Assembly: GCA_947466585.1 (NCBI GenBank)
Contig: CANIEU010000015.1
Span: 1 to 53,007, forward strand
DNA: 53,007 nucleotides
Reading direction: 5' to 3'
Source: Fibrobacterota bacterium
Lineage (GTDB): Bacteria > Fibrobacterota > Fibrobacteria > UBA11236
Shown: piece by piece, positions 43,141 to 50,059 of the stretch
How the letters are laid out: each line of letters begins with the position of its first letter
How positions within the stretch are numbered: the stretch's first letter is position 1
Translations under genes and position numbers: made by a program
Notes under the pieces: model-generated
The model's database searches: none
What the model saw: only the letters and a program-made list of their open reading frames with translations
What the model was told of the DNA's origin: nothing

Positions 43141-43478
43141 GGATATCCCCTTGGAGGTTACTTAGACAATCCGGACGGAAAAGATCGGTTTTCACACTCG
43201 GATGAATCCTCCGTAATTTACCGCCAACACGAATTCGGTGCCGGGTGTTTTTTTACCAGTAATCAGAAAAAGAGGCCGGAATTCGCAAAATAAGGTCACT
43301 CTTGGCCAATTCAGTGAATACGAGTCCTATTTTACAGAATATCTTGAAAAACAGGGTAATCTGGCACATTTGGGAACCATGCCCGCTCTGCCACCCCGTT
43401 TCCCTCCCACAGGAAAATGACCTGATCGAATATTGCTATTTGACCAAACATGTTCGGGATCCGGACTGGAGGTTATGG
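43141..43478. other. Intergenic region between the propeller gene and ldhA
   Basis: This 338-bp AT-rich spacer separates two divergent genes. A longer reading upstream of the lactate dehydrogenase GTG can be opened to 43302, but its codons lack protein character and no start there has a ribosome binding site, so it is treated as leader. No repeat, tRNA or clear promoter was recognised. Confidence 0.5.
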
Positions 43479-44492
43479 GTGAAAATCGCCTTTTTCAGTA
43501 CGAAATCCTACGATAAAACCTTTTTCGAGGCCGTGAACCACGAAACCGGCGACTGCCATGTGTTGACCTTTCTGGAACCAGGATTGTCGCCGGCCACGGC
43601 GACCTTGGCAACTGGCCAAGATGCCGTCTGCGCCTTCGTCAACGACAATCTGGGCGGGCCGACCCTCGAAAATCTGGTGGGTCTCGGAATCCGTACGGTC
43701 GCCTTGCGCAGCGCGGGTTTCAATCACGTCGATCTGGTCGCAGCGGAACGTCTCGGCATCACCGTGGTGCGCGTCCCCGCTTATTCGCCCTATGCCGTAG
43801 CCGAGCATACCATTGCCCTGTTACTCTCGCTCGACCGCAACATCCACCGTGCGCACGCCCGTGTGCGCGAAGGCAATTTCTCACTCGAAGGGTTGATGGG
43901 TTTCGATCTGCACGGCAAGGTCGCCGGCATCGTGGGCACCGGTGTCATCGGTCTCTGCGTCGCGCGCATTCTCGCGGGCTTCGGTATGCAGATTCTGGTC
44001 TCCGATCCGGTGCGAAATCCCGAAGTGGAAAAACTCGGCGCGCGGTACGTGCCGCTCGAGACCCTGATGGCCGAAGCGGATGTGATCACCTTGCATTGCC
44101 CGCTCACGCCTGCAACCCGCCACCTGATTGACGCCGCGGCCATCGCCCGCATGAAGCCTGGAGTGACGATTCTCAATACCAGTAGGGGCGCGGTGATCGA
44201 CGCGCCTGCGGTGATCGCGGGATTGAAGTCCGGGAAGATCGGCCATCTCGGTCTCGATGTGTACGAAGAGGAGGGCGACCTGTTTTTTCGCGACCTCTCC
44301 GATCAGGTTTCGCAGGACGACGTGTTCGCACGTTTGACGACCTTCCCCAACGTGCTGATCACGGGGCATCAGGCGTTCTTCACGCGCGAGGCGTTGTCGG
44401 GTATCGCGCGCGTGACGCTCGAGAATTTGTCGGAGTTGGAGAAAACGGGCCTCTGCAGGAACACCGTTGCGGCGGCATCCCACCACAAGTAG
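43479..44492 (+). CDS. ldhA: D-lactate dehydrogenase (2-hydroxyacid dehydrogenase family)
   Basis: A 337-residue NAD-dependent dehydrogenase that interconverts pyruvate and D-lactate. The nucleotide-binding motif is GIVGTGVIGLCVARIL near residue 150, and the family segments RSAGFNHVDL, VPAYSPYAVAEHTIALLL, LHCPLTP, LNTSRGAVIDAPAV, LDVYEEE and the catalytic His region LITGHQAFFTREAL are complete. The GTG at 43479 is preferred: GGAGG lies six bases upstream, and the next upstream ATG would add about 59 unrelated residues. It converges on the small S4 gene with a 4-bp gap. Confidence 0.93.
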   Translation: MKIAFFSTKSYDKTFFEAVNHETGDCHVLTFLEPGLSPATATLATGQDAVCAFVNDNLGGPTLENLVGLGIRTVALRSAGFNHVDLVAAERLGITVVRVPAYSPYAVAEHTIALLLSLDRNIHRAHARVREGNFSLEGLMGFDLHGKVAGIVGTGVIGLCVARILAGFGMQILVSDPVRNPEVEKLGARYVPLETLMAEADVITLHCPLTPATRHLIDAAAIARMKPGVTILNTSRGAVIDAPAVIAGLKSGKIGHLGLDVYEEEGDLFFRDLSDQVSQDDVFARLTTFPNVLITGHQAFFTREALSGIARVTLENLSELEKTGLCRNTVAAASHHK

Positions 44493-44496
44493 CAGT

Positions 44497-44805
44497 CTAT
44501 TTCGCCACGATGCGCGCAAAGGCACGTTTTCCGGCACGCAAAACGTGTTCGCCGGTCACTTCGACCATCGCCTTCACGTCGCGGACTTTCGCTCCGTCCC
44601 AAGACACGCCGCTGTTCTCGATGAGGCGGCGCGCTTCTGAGGGGGTTTTCGCAAGCTCGGCGAGCACGATCAGACCGGGCAAATAATGCTCGCTGCGTTC
44701 GACCTCGAACGCCGGCATGTTTTCCGGGAGAATGTCGCCCGTGTAACTGCGGTTCTCACCGGGAGGCGCCTTGCGGTCCGGGCCTTTTTTCTCACTGGAA
44801 TTCAT
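44497..44805 (-). CDS. Stand-alone S4-domain protein, paralogue of the TyrS tail
   Basis: A 102-residue protein whose residues about 24-101 are an S4 RNA-binding domain (LAKTPSEARRLIENSGV, VTGEHVLRAGKR). The stretch aligns without gaps to the last 77 residues before the C-terminus of the tyrosyl-tRNA synthetase encoded next to it (44872-46080): I count 39 identities in 77 positions. It therefore looks like a duplicated synthetase tail now encoded alone, in the same direction and 66 bases downstream. It may bind tRNA-Tyr or another RNA. The start has CGGAG upstream. Confidence 0.8.
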   Translation of the reverse strand: MNSSEKKGPDRKAPPGENRSYTGDILPENMPAFEVERSEHYLPGLIVLAELAKTPSEARRLIENSGVSWDGAKVRDVKAMVEVTGEHVLRAGKRAFARIVAK

Positions 44806-44871
44806 GTGTGCTCCGATCGGGTACTGTTGCGTCTGGATTCTTTAACGTTCTGACCAAGCGCCGTGCTGAAA

Positions 44872-46080
44872 TCAGGACGCGGCGTCCAGAGCGATGATGC
44901 GTGCGAAATTGCGTTTTCCCACACGCAACAAATGCGTTCCTGTGACTTCGACTTGGGCCTTGGGATCCGTAATCTTCACCTCGTCGAACGTGACGCTTCC
45001 GCCTTCGATGAAGCGGCGTCCGTCGCCGTTGCTTTTAGCCAAACCGGCGAGCACCAAAAGCGAAGGAACCCATTGCGACCCTAGGGAAACCTGGAATTCC
45101 GGAATGTTCGAGGGGATCGCCTGCCCGGAATGGATGCGTTTTTCTTCTTGTGCCGCCGCGTCGGCCGCATCGGTCCCATGATATTGAGCGACGATGTTTT
45201 TCGCCAGCTCTTCCTTGAGAAGATTGGGATGGATTTCGCCTGCGGTGACCTGCGCGAGCTTCGCGCTCAGGTTTTCGAGCGGCACGTCGGTCAGCAGTTG
45301 GAAGTAACTCTCGACGAGTGCATCGGGAAGCGTGAAGAGTTTGTGGAACATGTCTTGCGGCGCATCGTTCACGCCGATAGTATTGCCCAGGCTCTTGCTC
45401 ATCTTCTCACGGCCGTCGGTGCCAAGCAGGATGGGCAGGAACATGCCGACCTGCGGCTCCTTGCCCACGGAGCGCTGCAATTCCCGGCCGCGCAACACGT
45501 TGAATTTCTGATCCGTACCGCCCAGTTCGACGTCGGCCTCGATCATCACCGAATCGTAACCCTGCATCATGGGATACAGAAACTCGTGCAGCGAAATCGG
45601 TTGGCCACCCTCGTAACGATTGCGGAAATCTTCGCGCTCGAGCATCTGCGCCACGGTGATCTGCGCCATCAAATTGGTGACCTCGGTGAAGGTCATCTTG
45701 GAGAACCAATCGCCGTTGTAAACCACCTCGGTTTTGGCCGGGTCGACGATCTTGAAAAACTGTTGCTTGTAGGTCTCCGCGTTGGCCAGCACCTCGGCGT
45801 GCGTGAGGATCCGACGGGTTTTGCTCTTGCCAGACGGGTCGCCCACGGTCGCCGTATAGTCACCTACGATCAGGATTACACGGTGTCCTAGGTCCTGGAA
45901 CTGGCGCAGTTTGCGCATCACCACGGTGAAGCCCAAATGGATGTCGGGAGCGGTGGGGTCGACGCCGAGCTTGATGTTCAGGGGCTTACCCTTGGCCAGC
46001 TTGGCCTTCAGCTCCGCCTCGCTGATGATTTCCGTCACGCCGCGAGTCAGGGTTTCCCAGGTTTTAAGATCGATGGACAT
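44872..46080 (-). CDS. tyrS: Tyrosyl-tRNA synthetase
   Basis: A 402-residue class I synthetase of the TyrRS-2/TyrZ type. The adenylation signature is DPTAPDIHLGF near residue 41 (HxGH variant) and the second signature GREKMSKSLGNTIG near residue 224. Segments LHEFLYPMMQGYDSVMIEADVELGGTDQKFN form the tyrosine site and are read here as two parts: FLYPMMQGYDSV and ELGGTDQKFN. A C-terminal S4 domain binds the tRNA. An ATG three codons upstream (46089) is possible. A heptad-repeat block lies immediately upstream, and the stand-alone S4 gene follows. Confidence 0.96.
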   Translation of the reverse strand: MSIDLKTWETLTRGVTEIISEAELKAKLAKGKPLNIKLGVDPTAPDIHLGFTVVMRKLRQFQDLGHRVILIVGDYTATVGDPSGKSKTRRILTHAEVLANAETYKQQFFKIVDPAKTEVVYNGDWFSKMTFTEVTNLMAQITVAQMLEREDFRNRYEGGQPISLHEFLYPMMQGYDSVMIEADVELGGTDQKFNVLRGRELQRSVGKEPQVGMFLPILLGTDGREKMSKSLGNTIGVNDAPQDMFHKLFTLPDALVESYFQLLTDVPLENLSAKLAQVTAGEIHPNLLKEELAKNIVAQYHGTDAADAAAQEEKRIHSGQAIPSNIPEFQVSLGSQWVPSLLVLAGLAKSNGDGRRFIEGGSVTFDEVKITDPKAQVEVTGTHLLRVGKRNFARIIALDAAS

Positions 46081-46111
46081 GGAGGGCAAAGGTAGGAAGA
46101 GAGGAGGATGG

Positions 46112-46258
46112 TAGACGGTGGTCGGTAGACGGTAGAGAAGCCGGTAGGGCGGATTCAGGGGGGCGATAGTTTCCGTAAGCCGGCGTGGTTCGGGACGGTG
46201 GGTGTCCTTCCTGCGATTTTTTCCGGTCTACCGTCTACCGTCTACCAACTACCGTCTA
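46112..46258. repeat. Facing 7-bp-period repeat arms between tyrS and hemJ
   Basis: The left arm (46112-46139) reads tagacgg, tggtcgg, tagacgg, tagagaa. The right arm (46231-46258) reads CCGTCTA, CCGTCTA, CCAACTA, CCGTCTA. The arms are complementary in type and face each other across about 90 bp, next to the divergent starts of tyrS and hemJ. Each leader therefore carries the pyrimidine-rich CCGTCTA strand in the sense direction. Confidence 0.85.
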
Positions 46259-46269
46259 CTTTTCTCCCC

Positions 46270-46797
46270 ATGGACGCATACTTTTGGGCGAAGGCCCTGC
46301 ATCTGGTTTCGGTGGTCAGTTGGTTCGCGGGTCTGTTCTACCTCGGCCGCATTTTCATTTATCACGCCGAGGCATTGCAAAAACCCGAGCCCGATCGTTC
46401 GGTGCTGGTCGCACAATTCACCTTGATGGAAAAGCGCGTCTGGGGCGCCATCACCTCTCCCGCATCAGGCGCGACCCTGCTCACGGGTGCCTGGTTGCTC
46501 TACCTCTCGGGTGCATGGCGGATGCCCTGGTTCCATGTCAAAGCCGGCTTGCTCGTGCTGCTCTTCGTCTATCACAGCGTTTCGAACCGCTATCGCCTGA
46601 ATCTGGAGAAGGGCGATGCGAAACCCGTCCGCTTCTACCGGTTTTGGAACGAAGCCGCGACGGTACTGATGTTCGGGATCGTGTTCACGGCCGTGTTCAA
46701 GCGCGTCGCGGGCGCGGGATACGGTTTGATCGCCGTCGCGATTCTGTCCGCCATCGGCACGGCGGTGTTCGTTCTGACGCGTCGGGCGCGGCGTTAA
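46270..46797 (+). CDS. hemJ: Protoporphyrinogen IX oxidase, HemJ type
   Basis: A 175-residue membrane protein of the HemJ/UPF0093 family, which converts protoporphyrinogen IX to protoporphyrin IX in haem synthesis. The N-terminal segment KALHLVSVVSWFAGLFYLGR contains the conserved haem-binding His, and four membrane helices follow with HAEALQKPEP and FHVKAGLLVLLFVYHS. The ATG at 46270 is preferred over one 24 codons earlier inside the repeat block. The gene converges on the second YeeE gene, sharing four bases at the stops. Haem supply fits the cytochrome-rich neighbourhood. Confidence 0.88.
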   Translation: MDAYFWAKALHLVSVVSWFAGLFYLGRIFIYHAEALQKPEPDRSVLVAQFTLMEKRVWGAITSPASGATLLTGAWLLYLSGAWRMPWFHVKAGLLVLLFVYHSVSNRYRLNLEKGDAKPVRFYRFWNEAATVLMFGIVFTAVFKRVAGAGYGLIAVAILSAIGTAVFVLTRRARR

Positions 46798-47246
46798 TCC
46801 GTTAATTTCGGTTTCGCCCAAGCAAAGGCGTACGCCCCCGCCAGCGCACCGATCAAGGTGAAGACCGCGAAGAACTCGCCCCCTCCCAATTGCGCGTAAA
46901 TGGGGCCCGGGCACGTTCCCGTGATGAACCAGCCGAGCCCGAACAGGAATCCCCCGTAGAAGACGCCCTTGTGCATGGGCTTGTCGGGCACCGTCACCTC
47001 TTCGCCGAACGGGGTGTGCGGTTTGAAGCGCTTGACGAGTGCGACCAGCAAGGCCGCGACGGCCACGGCCGATCCGATGATGAGGTAGAGGTCGGGTTCC
47101 TGGAAGTAGAACATGGCGCGGATTTTATGCCAGGTCACCACTTCCGCCTTGGTGAGAACGAGGCCGAAGAACGCGCCGATCAACACGTACCGCATTGCGC
47201 GCATGAATTGATTCAGCCGCGTGTCGGCTACATGGCTCCTGCTCAT
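46794..47246 (-). CDS. YeeE/YedE transporter, C-terminal half subunit
   Basis: A 150-residue membrane protein with four hydrophobic segments, including FGLVLTKAEVVTWHKIRAMF and GGFLFGLGWFITGTCPGPIYAQLG. The cysteine in GTCPGP is a conserved residue of the YeeE/TsuA family of sulfur-compound transporters, where such cysteines handle thiosulfate. It is the second part of a split gene: the first half is encoded just upstream with an ATGA overlap. Confidence 0.85.
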   Translation of the reverse strand: MSRSHVADTRLNQFMRAMRYVLIGAFFGLVLTKAEVVTWHKIRAMFYFQEPDLYLIIGSAVAVAALLVALVKRFKPHTPFGEEVTVPDKPMHKGVFYGGFLFGLGWFITGTCPGPIYAQLGGGEFFAVFTLIGALAGAYAFAWAKPKLTD

Positions 47247-47734
47247 GACAGACCGCCGTTCAGGAGCAATGCGATGCCGGCGGCGACGAGCCCGCCCGCA
47301 AAGAATGAGAGCACGGCGTAGAGGCTGGCCAATTGGAAATTCGCCAAGCCCATGATGGCGTGGCCCGAGGTGCATCCGCGCGCCCAGCGCGTGCCGAAAC
47401 CGACCAGAAAGCCACCCGCGAGCAGTTTGAGCGCGCCGCTGGTGGAGTGATAATGGGCCGGCAAAAATTCCACGGGAGCGTTCGACAGAAAGTGGACGGC
47501 GAGAAAGGCGCCGAGCGAGATGCCGAACACGAAGAGCACGCTCCACGCTTGCTTGCGCACGTCGTTGTGGGCGAGGTAGGGGAGGCGGCTTTTGGGGAGG
47601 GCGAGAGTGCAGAGGTGGCGGAAGCTGCTGGAGACGCCGAGGTTGCGGCCGCCCAGGACAAGCAGAAGACCGACGGTGAGCCCGATCAGCGGGCCGGCGA
47701 GCCACCAAGGCCAAGGGGAGAGGAGGAATTGCAT
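47243..47734 (-). CDS. YeeE/YedE transporter, N-terminal half subunit
   Basis: A 163-residue membrane protein with five hydrophobic segments. The family motif GTRWARGCTSGHAIMGLANF carries the conserved Cys and GH of YeeE/TsuA transporters. With the next gene it makes up the length of a full transporter, as in the two-gene PmpA/PmpB arrangement. Transport of thiosulfate or a related sulfur compound is likely but not proven. Confidence 0.85.
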   Translation of the reverse strand: MQFLLSPWPWWLAGPLIGLTVGLLLVLGGRNLGVSSSFRHLCTLALPKSRLPYLAHNDVRKQAWSVLFVFGISLGAFLAVHFLSNAPVEFLPAHYHSTSGALKLLAGGFLVGFGTRWARGCTSGHAIMGLANFQLASLYAVLSFFAGGLVAAGIALLLNGGLS

Positions 47735-47764
47735 GATGAGAATATTAGCCTATTCGGGAGGCAC

Positions 47765-47798
47765 AAAAAAAGCCGCGACCCGAAGGCCGCGGCTTTTT
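47765..47798 (-). terminator. Terminator downstream of the small cytochrome gene
   Basis: An A-rich arm AAAAAAAGCCGCG starting at 47765 pairs with CCGCGGCTTTTT ending near 47798. On the minus strand it lies about 21 bases after the stop codon of the cytochrome gene at 47819. Confidence 0.85.
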
Positions 47799-47818
47799 AA
47801 ACCCGGATTTTCGGGAAA

Positions 47819-48295
47819 TTACTCGGCTTTGGCCTTCGCTTTGGGCTTGTCAGCAGTCTTGGCCGCGGCCGAGTCGGCCTTGGCGGAGTTGCCGCTGAAG
47901 CTCAGCACGTAGGCGAGCACGTTGTCGATCTGCGGCTTCTTGAGCGCGCCCTTCCAGGCGGGCATGAGGGCCGAGAAACCGGAGTTCGCGCCGCCTTCGG
48001 AGATCACCTTGTGGAGCTCTTCCCACGAACGCTTGCTCATGTAAGCCTTATCTGTGAGGTTGCGCGGCTTGGGCTTGAGAGCCGCAGCAGCGACACCGTC
48101 ACCGTGACCGCCCACACCGTGGCAGCTGGCGCAATTGGCTTCGAAGATCTTCTTGCCTTCGATGGCGTCGAACTTCTTGCCGGCGGCGGCGACGATAGCC
48201 TTGGTCGTGGTCGTGGTGGTCTTGGCCGGCTCGGCGCAGGCGAGGGCGGCGGACAGACCGAGGACGAGGGCGGGGGTGAGCAACTTGGAGATCAT
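47819..48295 (-). CDS. Mono-haem c-type cytochrome, secreted
   Basis: A 158-residue class I cytochrome c. A signal peptide ends near LSAALAC/AEP; the LAC could be a lipobox or a signal-peptidase I site nearby. One CASCH motif is at about residue 55, and the Met of LMPAWKG near 110 is the probable axial ligand. The tail is Ala/Lys-rich. It is encoded downstream of the porin-cytochrome gene but separated from it by a large hairpin, so it may have its own transcript. It would carry electrons in the periplasm. Confidence 0.85.
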   Translation of the reverse strand: MISKLLTPALVLGLSAALACAEPAKTTTTTTKAIVAAAGKKFDAIEGKKIFEANCASCHGVGGHGDGVAAAALKPKPRNLTDKAYMSKRSWEELHKVISEGGANSGFSALMPAWKGALKKPQIDNVLAYVLSFSGNSAKADSAAAKTADKPKAKAKAE

Positions 48296-48350
48296 GTAGG
48301 GTTCCTTTTTTGGGGAGACTCGGGGGTAAAATACGAGGTTTGGGATTGCA

Positions 48351-48418
48351 AAACCCCGGTCCTCAAGAAAGCCGCCGCGCTCGGGTGAAGGAGGCCGTTT
48401 TCTCGAGAACCGGGGTTA
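48351..48418 (-). terminator. Large hairpin after the porin-cytochrome gene
   Basis: Arms of about 19-20 bases (48351-48370 with 48398-48418, two mismatches) enclose a GC-rich inner part that can form a second stem. On the minus strand the hairpin runs into TTTTG. It lies 24 bases after the stop at 48443 and probably ends or attenuates the transcript of the cytochrome operon. Confidence 0.7.
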
Positions 48419-48442
48419 AAAAGACCAGAAAGGACGGGAAGG

Positions 48443-49549
48443 TTAGAAAAAGACCTGCGCGCGGCCGATCACCATGTCCTGATTTTCGGATTCGAATTGG
48501 GGCATGGCACGGTTAATGCGGTAGTACAACCCCAATTGCATGAACTGAACGGGGAAATGCTCCACACCCAACGTAATGCGATCCTGACCGTCTCTCTTGT
48601 TGGCGATCGTAGTATTCCTGTCGAAATACTCGTAAGTTCCCTTGAAGTTCAGGCCTTGGTGCGGAAGGAAATTCAATTCGTAGAACTGAGCGGTTTGTTT
48701 AACCGTTGAATCTCCTGCAGCCCTCTCGATGAAGTCCATCTCGGAAAGCAGGGTGAATTTCCCCAAGTTCACGCCCACGAAGGGTCCATAGCGGTCAAAC
48801 TTGTTGGTATGGGCATTCTTAACGCTGGTTCCATAAGAACCACCGACCCGGAAACGCCGATAGGTAACATAGCCTACGGTAGAAGAGCGGTCGTTGGTGA
48901 GATTGGTGACGAGGGAGACCGGCCCGGGTTCAATACCGATTTCGCCGGCCACTGCCGGATTGTTGTAGGTATAGTCGGTACGGTCGCGAATGAAGGCTTG
49001 ATCATCCATCAACCTAAATCCGTAGGGCAGAAGCGTCTTTCCCACTTTGACGTAGCTGTTCAATGGAAGCTTGCGAACCATCATCCAGACTTCGCGGCTT
49101 CCACTTGAAGCACCTACGTGGATATCCGTGTAGAAGGAAAGGAAATTCTTTACGAGCTCCACGTTGATGTAGACGTTCCCTTCTGAAATTCCCAACTGGT
49201 TATTGGAAGGGGCTGATTTGTTTTTCTGGACTGCAGTCTGTTCCATTCGGAAGTTGGAACCGATAGTCACCGCGTCACTAAGTTTGGGATCAAATGACGT
49301 GAGGGCACCTTCACGGCCAGAAAGAATCGCTTCCTGGGTTTGCTTCATCACGAGTTTGTACTGCGTATAGGCCTGCCCATACTCGGTTCTACCACCACCC
49401 CCGATGTTATTCAGATGGCACTGGCTGCATTTGAATCCGGTGCGTACGGCAATATAAGGCTCTGCGTTGACGGCGGCGGAAAACATTGCCAATGCCAAAG
49501 TCGTCCGGACAAGCGTTTTGCGCTTCAAAATTTTGAAGGCGTGAATCAT
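48443..49549 (-). CDS. Fused mono-haem cytochrome / outer-membrane porin (Cyc2-like architecture)
   Basis: A 368-residue protein. A signal peptide ends near VNA (about residue 29); directly after it comes EPYIAVRTGFKCSQCHLNN, with one CxxCH haem site at about residue 41, then GGGGRTEYGQAYTQY. The remaining 290 residues alternate amphipathic strands, such as VYINVELVKNFLSFYTDIHVG, LPLNSYVKVGKTLLPYGFRL and FTLLSEMDFIERA, each quoted only briefly, and the protein ends in QVFF with the terminal Phe of barrel proteins. The layout equals that of Cyc2 and related fused porin-cytochromes (haem plug in a barrel of about 14-16 strands), although no family membership was tested. The start overlaps the end of the upstream cytochrome lipoprotein (ATGA). 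Confidence 0.75.
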   Translation of the reverse strand: MIHAFKILKRKTLVRTTLALAMFSAAVNAEPYIAVRTGFKCSQCHLNNIGGGGRTEYGQAYTQYKLVMKQTQEAILSGREGALTSFDPKLSDAVTIGSNFRMEQTAVQKNKSAPSNNQLGISEGNVYINVELVKNFLSFYTDIHVGASSGSREVWMMVRKLPLNSYVKVGKTLLPYGFRLMDDQAFIRDRTDYTYNNPAVAGEIGIEPGPVSLVTNLTNDRSSTVGYVTYRRFRVGGSYGTSVKNAHTNKFDRYGPFVGVNLGKFTLLSEMDFIERAAGDSTVKQTAQFYELNFLPHQGLNFKGTYEYFDRNTTIANKRDGQDRITLGVEHFPVQFMQLGLYYRINRAMPQFESENQDMVIGRAQVFF

Positions 49550-50040
49550 TGGGGGGCTCCCTTTTCAATCCATCTCTTAATGGCTTTAATCTGATTAGCC
49601 GATAGTCCAGTGGAACTAAACTGAGGCATACGGACACCGTATTTGGGAGTCGTCGTGGAGATCTTTTGGTACAGGTAGCTGCTGTCCAGGCTGCCGGGGG
49701 TGAGCCGGAACATCGGATCTTGGCCGGGCAGTTCAAAAGTCGCGACGCCATTTAAGCTTGCGTAAGAATGCCCGGTGGTAAGATCCAATCCACCGGATGA
49801 TCCGCCGGTTCCACTCCAGCCGGTTCCACCCGTAGCATGGCACCCGATGCACTTTTGGTTGAAAATAGGCTGAATAAGCGCAGCAAGCGTCGTTTCCGGA
49901 GGAACGACAATGACAGTACCTGAGTGAGATGTGTCGTTTCCATCGCTGTCCAAACCGGCGCCGCTGCCCACGGGCGAAAGACAGGCTCCAATTAGCAAGA
50001 CCGTCGCCAGCGCGAACAGCCCGCCCAAAATCTTTTTCAT
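49546..50040 (-). CDS. Mono-haem cytochrome c lipoprotein
   Basis: A 164-residue protein with a lipobox (LLIGAC near residue 20), a Gly/Ser linker and one CIGCH motif near residue 64. The context FNQKCIGCHATGG and the late RMPQ...LSANQIKAIKRWIEKGA are typical of the 'planctomycete-type' cytochrome c domains, with the Met of MPQ as possible sixth ligand. As a lipoprotein it probably sits at the inner face of the outer membrane, between a periplasmic cytochrome and the fused porin. It overlaps the porin gene start in ATGA. Confidence 0.8.
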   Translation of the reverse strand: MKKILGGLFALATVLLIGACLSPVGSGAGLDSDGNDTSHSGTVIVVPPETTLAALIQPIFNQKCIGCHATGGTGWSGTGGSSGGLDLTTGHSYASLNGVATFELPGQDPMFRLTPGSLDSSYLYQKISTTTPKYGVRMPQFSSTGLSANQIKAIKRWIEKGAPQ

Positions 50041-50059
50041 ACGCGTTTCCATGATTCTC

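Noticed and set aside
43302-43478. An N-terminal extension of the lactate dehydrogenase
   Set aside because: The added residues are unlike the family, and the GTG at 43479 has an ideal ribosome binding site.
46794-47714. A 306-codon minus-strand frame covering both YeeE halves
   Set aside because: Only its second part is in the reading frame of the C-terminal half; the first part is a shifted reading of the N-terminal half gene, which has its own start and an ATGA overlap. A frameshifted single gene was considered but the coupling and the intact halves favour two genes.
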